Shown here piece by piece: positions 6,728 to 14,409 of a stretch of 37,703 nucleotides of DNA. The notes under the pieces are model-generated. The model ran no database searches and was not told the origin of the DNA. It worked only from the letters and a program-made list of their open reading frames with translations. A program made the translations under genes and the position numbers. The stretch comes from an uncultured Eubacteriales bacterium (GTDB lineage: Bacteria; Bacillota; Clostridia; Peptostreptococcales; Anaerovoracaceae). Numbering within the stretch: position 1 is the first letter of the stretch; each line of letters opens with the position of its first letter. The stretch spans positions 1 to 37,703 of the forward strand of contig CASEEM010000022.1 of NCBI GenBank assembly GCA_949286985.1. Reading direction: 5' to 3'.

Positions 6728-8677
6728 ATGAAAGGTTATCCAACAGAAAAAATCAGAAACGTCATCCTGCTCGGTCACGGCGGCTGCGGTAAGACCACGT
6801 TTCTGGAAGCGGCACTTCTCGATACCGGCGTCATCACGCGTATGGGTAAGATCGAAGACGGAAATACCACGTCCGACTACGACAAGATGGAGATCGAGAA
6901 GAAGTATTCCATCAATCTGACGCTCGTTCCGGTCGAGTACAAGGGTTACAAGTACAACTTCCTCGACTGCCCGGGATTCTTCGACTTTGTCGGCGAGGTC
7001 CGTTCGGCGCTGAGCACCGCATCGGCAGCGATGATCATGGTCGACGCTTCGGCGGGTATCCAGGTCGGAACCGAGAAGGCTTGGGAGGAATGCAGCAAGC
7101 ACAGAACACCTCGATTCATGGTCCTCACGAATACCGATAAGCCGGGTGTCGATTGCGACAAGCTGGTCGCCGACCTCCGCGATCGCTTCGGCAATTCCGT
7201 CGTTACCGACGAAGATCAGAATGCACTCAACGAAGCCGTAGCAGGTACGGATGAAGCGCTCATGGAGAAGTTCTTCAATGATGAGCCTTTTACGGAAGAG
7301 GAATATTATAACGGCCTCATGAACGGTATCGCCTTCGGTGAGATCGTTCCGGTCATCAAGATGTCGTCGATGACCGGCGAAGGCGTCGATGAAGTCCTCC
7401 GCGTCATTCACAAGTATGTACCGGTTCCGCAGCTTCATGCCCCTTATATCGGCACGAATCCGAAGGGCGAAGAGGTCGAGGTCGTCACGGATCCGACGGC
7501 GCATCCGGTTCTCTGGGTCTTCAAGACGCTCACCGACCCGTTCCTCGGCAAGATTTCGTATGCGAAGGTCCTCTCGGGTACGGTCAAGGCCGGCCAGGAG
7601 CTCTATAACTCCCGCACCGAGAAGACGGAGAAGCTCGGCTCGATGTTCTTCGTCCGCGGCAAGACGCAGGAGGCTGCAACGGAGGTTCCTGCCGGAGATA
7701 TCGTCGCTCTGGCGAAGCTCGCCAACACGAAGACGGGCGACACGCTTTCGCTCAAGAGCGATGCGATTTCCTTCCCGCCGATCGACTTCCCGAAGCCGAA
7801 TTATTTCATCGCTATCGAGGCGAAGGATAAGAATGACGAAGAGAAGATGGCTCAGGCCATCCTCAAACTCACGGATGAGGATCCGTCGCTTACGCTCGTT
7901 CGCAATGCCGAGACGCATCAGACGCTGCTCGGCGGCCAGGGCGATATTCAGCTCGGCATCGTTCGCGAGCGTCTGAAGAGAAATTACAATATCGATGTCA
8001 ACGTCGTCCCGCAGAAGATCGCTTATCGCGAGACGATCAAGGGTACGGCAGACGTTCAGGGCAAGCACAAGAAGCAGTCCGGCGGCGCCGGCCAGTACGG
8101 TGACGTCCATATCCGTTTCTCGCCGTCCAAGGAGAACTTCGAATTCTCCGAGGAGCTGTTCGGCGGTGCGATTCCGAAGAATTACGTCCCGGCTGTCGAG
8201 AAGGGACTCATCGAGAGCATGGAGAGAGGACCGCTTGCAGGCTGCAAGGTCGTCAATGTCAAGGCTGTCCTCTATGACGGTTCCTATCACGAGGTCGACT
8301 CGAACGAAGTCTCCTTCAAGATTGCAGCCTCGCTCGCATTTAAGAAGGGTATCGTCGAGGCGAAGCCTTGCCTCCTCGAGCCGGTCATGAAGGTCGACAT
8401 CACGGTTCCGGAGAAGTACACGGGCGACGTCATGGGCGACATGAACAAGCGCCGCGGACGCATTCTCGGTATGGATCCGGCGGACGACGGCAAGACCGTT
8501 CTCCACGCAGAGGCACCGGAGGCAGAGCTCTTCGACTATGCCATCGTCCTTCGCGCGATGACGCAGGCTCGCGGTACCTTCGAGATGGAATTCGCCAAGT
8601 ACGAAGAGGTTCCGCATGCAATTGCCGAGAAGGTCATCGAGGCGCACAAGGCCGAAGAGGAGAAGGCAAAGAAATAA
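6728..8677 (+). CDS. elongation factor G paralogue with degenerate GTPase motifs
   Basis: A 649-residue protein with the full EF-G architecture: G domain, domain II, domain III, domain IV with QSGGAGQYGDV and [11 protein letters not shown], and domain V. The P-loop GHGGCGKT (16-23) is intact. Other nucleotide motifs diverge from canonical EF-G. The switch I RGIT is replaced by YSIN (60-63). DTPGH becomes DCPGF (80-84), losing the catalytic His. NKMD becomes TNTD (134-137). This fits the EF-G-like group known in Firmicutes and Thermus, which is distinct from the translocase; a true fusA lies at 35470. The ATG at 6728 has GGAGG upstream; an in-frame ATG at 6713 precedes that site and is less likely. 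Its function is not established: a ribosome-associated role, with slow or absent GTP hydrolysis, is inferred. Confidence 0.88.
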   Translation: MKGYPTEKIRNVILLGHGGCGKTTFLEAALLDTGVITRMGKIEDGNTTSDYDKMEIEKKYSINLTLVPVEYKGYKYNFLDCPGFFDFVGEVRSALSTASAAMIMVDASAGIQVGTEKAWEECSKHRTPRFMVLTNTDKPGVDCDKLVADLRDRFGNSVVTDEDQNALNEAVAGTDEALMEKFFNDEPFTEEEYYNGLMNGIAFGEIVPVIKMSSMTGEGVDEVLRVIHKYVPVPQLHAPYIGTNPKGEEVEVVTDPTAHPVLWVFKTLTDPFLGKISYAKVLSGTVKAGQELYNSRTEKTEKLGSMFFVRGKTQEAATEVPAGDIVALAKLANTKTGDTLSLKSDAISFPPIDFPKPNYFIAIEAKDKNDEEKMAQAILKLTDEDPSLTLVRNAETHQTLLGGQGDIQLGIVRERLKRNYNIDVNVVPQKIAYRETIKGTADVQGKHKKQSGGAGQYGDVHIRFSPSKENFEFSEELFGGAIPKNYVPAVEKGLIESMERGPLAGCKVVNVKAVLYDGSYHEVDSNEVSFKIAASLAFKKGIVEAKPCLLEPVMKVDITVPEKYTGDVMGDMNKRRGRILGMDPADDGKTVLHAEAPEAELFDYAIVLRAMTQARGTFEMEFAKYEEVPHAIAEKVIEAHKAEEEKAKK

Positions 8678-8710
8678 TGAAGCTGTTTCGGGACATTTCG
8701 TGATCTCGAG

Positions 8711-8746
8711 CAAAAGCGGGGAGGTGTGAGCCTCCCCGCTGCTTTT
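8711..8746 (+). terminator. terminator after the EF-G paralogue
   Basis: AGCGGGGAGG (8715-8724) pairs perfectly with CCTCCCCGCT (8731-8740) around a 6-nt loop and is followed by GCTTTT. The radA ribosome binding site AAAGGAG lies directly downstream, so the hairpin also sits in any readthrough radA message. I see no clear promoter between the two genes. Confidence 0.8.
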
Positions 8747-8761
8747 CAAAAGGAGCAGAAC

Positions 8762-10117
8762 ATGGCAAAAAAGAAGAAAAAGGTCTTCTTATGTACGGAA
8801 TGCGGGAATGAATATCCGACGTGGCAGGGGCAGTGTTCCTACTGCGGTGCTTGGAATACCATTGTGGAGCAGAGCGTGTCAGAGAATGAGGAGGAGGATG
8901 TACGCCGCCGCACCGCCGGCAGGACGAAGCCGGAGCCGCTCGCGAAGGTCGGCACGGCAGAATACCGGAGGATCGTCTCGGGGATCCACGAGCTCGACCG
9001 CGTCCTCGGCGGCGGTCTTGTCCTCGGGTCGCTCATACTGATCTCGGGTGAACCGGGCATCGGCAAATCGACCTTGATCCTGCAGGCGGCGAACCGCATC
9101 GCGGAATCCTGCGGCAAGGTGCTCTACGTGAGCGGCGAGGACTCGGAGGAGCAGGTGAAGCTCCGCGCGGAGCGCGTCCTTCCGTCCATCGCGCCGGGCC
9201 TGCTCATCTACCCGGAGACGATGCTCGAAAGTGTCATCGATGCGGCAGAGAAGGAGAAGCCGTCCTTCCTCATCATCGATTCAATTCAGACGATGTATTC
9301 CCGCGACCTCGAGAACGGCGCCGGCAGCATCACGCAGATCCGCGCCTGTTCGACGCTCCTTATGAAATATGCGAAGATGAACCACGTGCCGGTCTTCATC
9401 GTCGCCCATGTCAATAAGAGCGGCGACCTCGCCGGTCCGAAGACCATCGAGCACATGGTGGACGTCGTCCTCTCCTTCGACGGGGAGCGCGACCGCGACC
9501 TTCGCATTCTCCGCTCCGTCAAGAACCGCTTCGGCACGACGGAAGAGATCGGCGCCTTTCGCATGAGCGGAAGCGGCATGGAAGAGGTCAGCGACCTTTC
9601 GGGGACGCTGCTCGAGAATACGGATCTCCGCGAGGAGGGGTCGGTCGTCTCGGCGCTTTATGAAGGAAGCCGTCCGGTCTTCTTCGAGGTCCAGGCATTG
9701 GTCTCCCCGGCCAATGTCGGCTTCGCGCGGAGGACGGCCGTCGGCATCGACAACAACCGCCTCAACATGATCCTCGCCGTGCTTGATAAGAAGGCAGGTC
9801 TTTCTCTTCTCAATTACGATGTCTATGTCAACATCGTCGGAGGCCTTCGTCCGGACAATCCGGCGACGGATCTCGCCGTCGCCCTGGCCATTTACAGCTC
9901 CTTTAAGGAAAAAGCCGCTTCGCGGCGCCTTGTCGCCGTCGGAGAGGTCGGACTGACCGGCAATCTCCGCTCGATTCGAAATGCCGACCGCATTGTGTCG
10001 GAGGCGAAGAGGCTCGGGTATGATGCCGTCCTGATGCCGTCCAAGAATGCGGAGAGCGGCGGCATTGCCGAGGGATGCCATACCATCGCCGACGCGATTG
10101 CCGCTTTCACGAAATAG
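8762..10117 (+). CDS. radA: DNA repair protein RadA (branch migration helicase)
   Basis: A 451-residue RecA-like ATPase that acts on recombination intermediates. The N-terminal zinc finger uses C11, C14, C25 and C28 (CTEC and CSYC). Walker A is GEPGIGKS (96-103) and Walker B lies in FLIIDS (168-173). The RadA-specific KNRFG motif is at 254-258. The C-terminal Lon-like domain carries VNIVGGLRPDNPATDLAVALA. The ATG at 8762 has AAAGGAG 6 nt upstream. In many Bacillota radA follows clpC and precedes disA; neither neighbour is present here. A strong bidirectional terminator follows. Confidence 0.96.
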   Translation: MAKKKKKVFLCTECGNEYPTWQGQCSYCGAWNTIVEQSVSENEEEDVRRRTAGRTKPEPLAKVGTAEYRRIVSGIHELDRVLGGGLVLGSLILISGEPGIGKSTLILQAANRIAESCGKVLYVSGEDSEEQVKLRAERVLPSIAPGLLIYPETMLESVIDAAEKEKPSFLIIDSIQTMYSRDLENGAGSITQIRACSTLLMKYAKMNHVPVFIVAHVNKSGDLAGPKTIEHMVDVVLSFDGERDRDLRILRSVKNRFGTTEEIGAFRMSGSGMEEVSDLSGTLLENTDLREEGSVVSALYEGSRPVFFEVQALVSPANVGFARRTAVGIDNNRLNMILAVLDKKAGLSLLNYDVYVNIVGGLRPDNPATDLAVALAIYSSFKEKAASRRLVAVGEVGLTGNLRSIRNADRIVSEAKRLGYDAVLMPSKNAESGGIAEGCHTIADAIAAFTK

Positions 10118-10138
10118 TTACAAGATGTCTAAAGTAAA

Positions 10139-10202
10139 AAAGACCGCTGTGCGGAGGGTCCCGGGGTTCCGGGTGCCCGTCCGTACAGCGGTCTTTGCTT
10201 TT
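10139..10202. terminator. bidirectional terminator between radA and the histidine kinase gene
   Basis: AAAGACCGCTGT (10139-10150) pairs with ACAGCGGTCTTT (10185-10196), and the stem continues inward through GGAGGGTCCCGG and CGGGTGCCCGTCC with small mismatches. GCTTTT follows on the plus strand and a T run follows on the minus strand. It serves both convergent genes. Confidence 0.88.
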
Positions 10203-10272
10203 ATCAGCGAGAAATGTCTTGCAGTGACAAAGATCTTGCAGGAATCAATGTCTTGCGGAAGAAGCCGCGGTA

Positions 10273-11736
10273 TCAGCTGCGGCCGGCGTCCTTCTTGACA
10301 ATATCCATTTCAAACCAGAAGTCGCTGCCCTTGCCCTCTTTGCTCTCAACACCGTAGTCGGCGTTGTGAATGGTCAGAATCTCCTTGACGATGGAGAGGC
10401 CGAGGCCGGTTCCTTCAATCTGGCGATTGCGGTTCATGCTGGTGCGATAGTAGCGATCCCATACGTGCGAAATTTCATCCTCCGCGATGCCCTGGCCGTG
10501 ATCGATGACATCGAAGCGGATCTTCCGTGAGGTGCGGGTGAGCTTGATCTGGATGACCTTATCCTCGCCGCAGTATTTGATGGCGTTGGAGATGAGGTTG
10601 GCCATGACCTGCTTGATCTTGTCGAAGTCGCCGTAGACGAAGGCCGGTTTGGACTTCGTGAAGGTGATATGATAACCCTCGGATTGATTGAGGACTTCAT
10701 AGGTCGCTTCGACCTCCTCCGCCGCCTTGTTGAGATCGAAGGTCTCCTTGTTGATGGTGGCGGTGTTGGACTGCAGCTTCGAGACGGAGAGCATGTCGGT
10801 GACCAGCTTGTTCAAGCGGTCGGCCTCTGAAATGATGACATTGAGGTGCTCGTTTCGCTTCTCCGGGTCGTCGCCCGAGATATCTTGAATCATTTCGGCA
10901 TAAGCGCGGATCATCGTGAGCGGCGTCTTGAGGTCGTGCGAGACGTTGGCGAGCAGGTCGCGCTGGTAGGAATCCGTCTTCTGCATCTCATAAGAGGCCT
11001 TGTTCAGCGTGCGAGCCAGCTTCTTCGTCTCGGTGAACATGCCGCCGTTGAATTTGACATTGTAATTGCCGTTACTGAGCTCCTCGGCCGATCGCGTGAT
11101 GCTCTCCAGCGGGGATGTCAGCCAGGATGAAATGATGAAGGCCAGCATCGTCGCGATGAAGAGGGCGATGAAGGAGATGTAGAGGAGCTGGAGACGCAGG
11201 ATGGTGATGGTGGACTTGACCGGCGTCAGCGGCGTGATCATGTAGAGGATGGCGTCGCGGCTGTTATTGATATAGGTCGCATAGACGAGCCGCAGCGAGT
11301 CGGAGTGCTTGTCGGTGATCCGGAGGGAGATCTTCCCGACGCGGCTGCTCTCGAGGCGCTGACGGGCCTCCGTGATCTCGAAGAGATACGTTCCGTTCGA
11401 GACGTTGGAGTACGAGCCGTCATCGAAGATGGAGACCTCGCCCTTGTCCTCCAGGCGGATGTACATACCGTTGTTCACGGAGGTGAGCAGCGCCAGGCGG
11501 TTGAAGTCCTTGTTCTCATCCTCATAATAGCGTTCCAATTGGTTCGCCGCACTCTGCGCCTCCTGAATCGTCATCTGTTCATAATAGCGATTCATGAAAA
11601 CGCCCTGGAGACACCAGATGAGCAGGAGGATGGTGCCGGCGAAGAGGATGAAGTAAAAAAGCGTGATGTTCTTAATATTGAAGGGATCACGCTTCTTCCA
11701 CTTATTCTTTATCTTTTGTCTTATCTTCGTACTCAA
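10273..11736 (-). CDS. sensor histidine kinase, HAMP type
   Basis: A 487-residue membrane kinase. Transmembrane helices lie at about 23-45 and 181-204, flanking an extracytoplasmic sensor region of about 135 residues with no domain I recognise. A HAMP linker follows (about 205-255), then the dimerisation domain NVSHDLKTPL with phospho-acceptor His267. The ATPase domain shows the N box NLISNAIKYC, DHGQGI, an F box around WDRYYR and GTGLGLS. The start appears to be TTG at 11736, inside the last 35 bp of the response regulator gene, with GAGGAG about 12 nt upstream. The next in-frame ATG (residue 48) lies after the first helix and would delete it. Translational coupling to the regulator is likely. 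The signal is unknown. Confidence 0.9.
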   Translation of the reverse strand: MSTKIRQKIKNKWKKRDPFNIKNITLFYFILFAGTILLLIWCLQGVFMNRYYEQMTIQEAQSAANQLERYYEDENKDFNRLALLTSVNNGMYIRLEDKGEVSIFDDGSYSNVSNGTYLFEITEARQRLESSRVGKISLRITDKHSDSLRLVYATYINNSRDAILYMITPLTPVKSTITILRLQLLYISFIALFIATMLAFIISSWLTSPLESITRSAEELSNGNYNVKFNGGMFTETKKLARTLNKASYEMQKTDSYQRDLLANVSHDLKTPLTMIRAYAEMIQDISGDDPEKRNEHLNVIISEADRLNKLVTDMLSVSKLQSNTATINKETFDLNKAAEEVEATYEVLNQSEGYHITFTKSKPAFVYGDFDKIKQVMANLISNAIKYCGEDKVIQIKLTRTSRKIRFDVIDHGQGIAEDEISHVWDRYYRTSMNRNRQIEGTGLGLSIVKEILTIHNADYGVESKEGKGSDFWFEMDIVKKDAGRS

Positions 11737-12397
11737 ACTTATAACCTACTCCTCTTAAGGTGACGATGAAGTTGCGGTACGGTCCGAGGTTGTTGCGCAG
11801 ATTCTTGATGTGCGTATCGATGGTGCGGTCATCCCCGAAGAAGTCATATCCCCAGATATCCTGGAGGAGCTTGTCGCGGGAGAGCGCGATATTCCTGTTC
11901 TTGATGAGATAGAAGAGCAGATCGTATTCCTTCGGCGTCAGGTTGACGCGTTCGCCGTCGACGGAAATGGTGCGTGCGGCGAAGTTGACTTCGAGGCCGT
12001 CGAATTTCATGATAGAGCTCGTCGTGTTCTCCTGGCCGGCGTGGCGGGAAAGGACGACGTTGACGCGGGCCATCAGCTCGCGCGGGCTGAACGGTTTGAC
12101 GACGTAGTCATCGATGCCGTATTCGAATCCGAGCAGCTTCGTATTCTCGTCGCCGGTGGCGGAGAGCACGATGACCGGGATGTCCTTGATCTTCTTGATC
12201 TCCTTGATAGCGCTGTATCCGTCGAGCTTCGGCATCATGATGTCCATGATGATGAGGTCGTAATCGTTGAGCTTGCAAAGGCCGATAGCGCTGAGGCCGC
12301 CGTCGGCTTCGGTAACGTCATAGCCACTGAGCTCGGCATAGGTTTTGATGACTTCTCTGATATCCTTTTCATCATCGACTACGAGCAATCTTTTCAT
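11702..12397 (-). CDS. OmpR/PhoB-family response regulator
   Basis: A 231-residue two-domain regulator. The receiver has the acidic pair D8/D9, phospho-acceptor D52 in MDIMMPKLDG, S79 and K101 in VVKPFSP. The C-terminal winged helix contains LTPKEYDLLFYLIKN and RTIDTHIKNLRNNLG, then RGVGYKFE, typical of OmpR-type DNA-binding domains. The ATG at 12397 was chosen because AAAGGAG lies 10 nt upstream; an in-frame ATG at 12424 would place that site inside the gene. It overlaps the kinase gene by 35 bp and is its likely partner. Target genes cannot be told from the sequence. Confidence 0.92.
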   Translation of the reverse strand: MKRLLVVDDEKDIREVIKTYAELSGYDVTEADGGLSAIGLCKLNDYDLIIMDIMMPKLDGYSAIKEIKKIKDIPVIVLSATGDENTKLLGFEYGIDDYVVKPFSPRELMARVNVVLSRHAGQENTTSSIMKFDGLEVNFAARTISVDGERVNLTPKEYDLLFYLIKNRNIALSRDKLLQDIWGYDFFGDDRTIDTHIKNLRNNLGPYRNFIVTLRGVGYKFEYEDKTKDKE

Positions 12398-12456
12398 GAG
12401 AGGGTGACTCCTTTCCGTATGCACGGTGAGTGCATAATTCTTGATGATATAATGAA

Positions 12457-12465
12457 ATTATAGCA
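12457..12465 (-). promoter_or_regulatory. promoter of the two-component operon (extended -10)
   Basis: On the minus strand TGCTATAAT (12465-12457) is a consensus -10 with the TGn extension, about 60 bp before the regulator ATG. The -35 region is poor. A second TATAAT with TGA extension faces the other way at 12448-12453 and has no recognisable -35. Confidence 0.55.
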
Positions 12466-12539
12466 CAGCCGCCGCGGTATTTGTGGACGGTACAAGGAAA
12501 AATAAGGAGGCGATGTGTAGATAAAATTCAGATAACAGG

Positions 12540-12568
12540 TTGACATGACATGTTCAATACTTTATATT
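12540..12568 (+). promoter_or_regulatory. upstream promoter (P1) of the carD-like gene
   Basis: TTGACA (12540-12545) and TATATT (12563-12568) are spaced by 17 bp. The start site would be about 75 bp before the gene. Confidence 0.75.
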
Positions 12569-12579
12569 TAATAGTTTAC

Positions 12580-12608
12580 TTGCAATTAAAAATTCGGACA
12601 GTTATAAT
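12580..12608 (+). promoter_or_regulatory. downstream promoter (P2) of the carD-like gene
   Basis: TTGCAA (12580-12585) and TATAAT (12603-12608) are spaced by 17 bp, 40 bp after P1. The start site would be about 35 bp before the ATG at 12650. Confidence 0.75.
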
Positions 12609-12649
12609 AAAAACATAGGAGGCACGGTTTAAGGGAAAGGAGCGCGGTC

Positions 12650-13123
12650 ATGTTCAACATAGGTGACCATATTTCCTATCCGATGTACGGCGCCGGAACG
12701 ATTACCGACATCGAAGAGAAGGAGGTCATGAATGAGACTCATCGATATTATCATGTGAGCCTGCCTTTTAATAAGATGACGGTTCTTGTGCCGATCGAGA
12801 ATTCGGAGCGCCTCGGCGTACGTCCTATCATCAAGCCGGAGGAGATGGAATCCGTCTGGGAGGTTCTCGGCGGAGAAGCCGATAAGATGCCTTCCAATTG
12901 GAATCGCCGTTATCGCGAGAATATGGAGCGCCTGTCGAAGGGCGACATCCTCGTCACGGCCGGCGTGGTTCGCAACCTCGTGCGGAGCGACCGCAAGAAG
13001 AAGCTTTCGGCCGGCGAGAAGAAGCTGCTCGGGACGGCAAAGCAGATTCTCGAGAGCGAGCTTTCGCTTTCCGCGGGATATACGATGGAAGAGATCGACG
13101 CGCTGGTCGAATCTCATATTTAA
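12650..13123 (+). CDS. CarD/CdnL-family transcription regulator
   Basis: A 157-residue protein whose N-terminal half is a CarD/TRCF RNA polymerase-interacting domain: FNIGDHISYPMYGAGTI near the start, then YYHVSLPFNKMTVLVPI. The C-terminal half is helical and basic, with WNRRYRENMERL and RSDRKKKLSAGEKKLL, as in CdnL-type proteins. These bind the RNA polymerase beta subunit and stabilise open complexes at housekeeping promoters, without a phospho-relay. The start has AAAGGAG 9 nt upstream. Two tandem promoters precede it and a terminator follows, so it is probably a single-gene unit. It has no DNA-recognition motif of the helix-turn-helix type. Confidence 0.9.
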   Translation: MFNIGDHISYPMYGAGTITDIEEKEVMNETHRYYHVSLPFNKMTVLVPIENSERLGVRPIIKPEEMESVWEVLGGEADKMPSNWNRRYRENMERLSKGDILVTAGVVRNLVRSDRKKKLSAGEKKLLGTAKQILESELSLSAGYTMEEIDALVESHI

Positions 13124-13144
13124 GTGCTCAAGTTTGTCTAAAGT

Positions 13145-13172
13145 AAACGAATCGCAAGATTCGTTTTTTTTA
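13145..13172 (+). terminator. terminator after the carD-like gene
   Basis: AAACGAATC (13145-13153) pairs with GATTCGTTT (13158-13166) around a GCAA tetraloop and runs into eight T. Confidence 0.9.
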
Positions 13173-13204
13173 ATACGTAAATATCCATACGAGAAAGAGT
13201 TATT

Positions 13205-13233
13205 TTGTTAACAAAATAGACCGGAGATATGAT
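13205..13233 (+). promoter_or_regulatory. promoter of the PIN/TRAM gene and following genes
   Basis: TTGTTA (13205-13210) and TATGAT (13228-13233) are spaced by 17 bp, 40 bp before the start codon at 13273. It may drive the long plus-strand series that follows, because no terminator is visible until after rlmB. Confidence 0.55.
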
Positions 13234-13272
13234 AAAATATTACTTATATTTGAACAGAAAGGAGGTGAGAGG

Positions 13273-14382
13273 ATGTTAAAGAAGCTGTATTCGGCGATAC
13301 TCTTCGTGATAGGGACCTTGCTCGGCGTGTTGGTCTTCTATATCACGCAGATGTATCTGCGTACGGACCGGCCGGCGAATGCGTCGCTGATTGAGGACAA
13401 TGCGGATCTCAGCATGCTGATTTTATTTATTCTGTTTTTCGGACTTATTATGCTTATCTTTGCACCTGCGATCACGCATACCGGGAAGAAGACGACGCTC
13501 AGCATCGGACAGGATCTGGAGGGTGTGCCGACGAAGAAGATCGTGGCCGGCGTTCTCGGCGTGATTATCGGATTTATCATCGCGCTTCTTATTTCTTTGA
13601 CGTATCGCGCCGTGCTGCCGGGTGTTTTCTACGTGGTGGTTACCCTGCTGCTTTATATTATCTGCGGTTTTCTCGGGTTCTCCGTGGCGGTGGCGAAGTT
13701 TCGCGACAGCTCTTCGGAGGGTCACGGGATCCTCGATTTGCTGCTCCGCGACCATGAGGAATGTCATGGGGTGCCGAAGGTCATCGATACGAGCGTGGCG
13801 ATCGACGGACGCATCCTGGACGTCATGCGCGCCGGTTTCCTGGAAGGGAATCTGATCGTGCCGGAATTCGTGCTCGATGAGCTGCGCCATATTGCCGATT
13901 CTTCTGATTCGCTGAAGCGCGTGCGTGGAAGGAGAGGACTCAAGGTGCTCGAGGAGCTTCGCGAGGAATTCGGCGTTTCTGTCTATTCGGCGGCGAAGAC
14001 GCGCAATCTCGACGACATTCCGGAAGTCGATGTGAAGCTCGTCAAGCTGGCGAAGGAGCTCGGCGGCGCGCTGCTCACGACGGATTTCAACCTGAATAAG
14101 GTAGCGGTTATCAACGATATTCAAGTGCTCAATATCAACGAGCTCGCGAATGCGCTCAAGCCGATCGTCATTCCGGGCGAGAAGATGATGGTCCATGTCG
14201 TCAAGCAGGGCAAGGATCCGGAGCAGGGCATCGGATATCTCGATGACGGGACGATGATCGTCGTCGAGGACGGTGCGGAGAGCATCGGTAAGAATGTGAC
14301 GATTACGGTGACCAGTCTCATTCAGACGGCGGCCGGAAAGATGATCTTCGGGCGCGTCGGTGCGGTCGAGAAGACGGACTGA
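13273..14382 (+). CDS. yacL: YacL-family PIN/TRAM domain membrane protein
   Basis: A 369-residue protein with four N-terminal membrane helices (about 8-29, 47-68, 90-111, 117-140). A PIN nuclease domain follows: VIDTSVAIDGR with D172, EFVLDELRHIAD with E203, VDVKLVKLA with D253 and LLTTDFNLNKVA with D271, giving a full acidic set. The C-terminal part (about 300-360) fits a TRAM RNA-binding domain (GEKMMVHVVKQGKDPEQGIGYL). The order matches B. subtilis YacL, which also lies between radA and ispD. It is expected to act as a membrane-anchored RNase or toxin-like nuclease, but the substrate is not established. AAGGAGGTGAG precedes the ATG. Confidence 0.93.
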   Translation: MLKKLYSAILFVIGTLLGVLVFYITQMYLRTDRPANASLIEDNADLSMLILFILFFGLIMLIFAPAITHTGKKTTLSIGQDLEGVPTKKIVAGVLGVIIGFIIALLISLTYRAVLPGVFYVVVTLLLYIICGFLGFSVAVAKFRDSSSEGHGILDLLLRDHEECHGVPKVIDTSVAIDGRILDVMRAGFLEGNLIVPEFVLDELRHIADSSDSLKRVRGRRGLKVLEELREEFGVSVYSAAKTRNLDDIPEVDVKLVKLAKELGGALLTTDFNLNKVAVINDIQVLNINELANALKPIVIPGEKMMVHVVKQGKDPEQGIGYLDDGTMIVVEDGAESIGKNVTITVTSLIQTAAGKMIFGRVGAVEKTD

Positions 14383-14409
14383 GAGGCAGGAAGTGAACGA
14401 GGAGGCGGA

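Noticed and set aside
12504..12524. Ribosome binding site-like AAGGAGG followed by ATG TGT AGA TAA in the carD upstream gap.
   Set aside because: It would encode three residues only and lies upstream of both good carD promoters, so it is probably not in the carD transcript.
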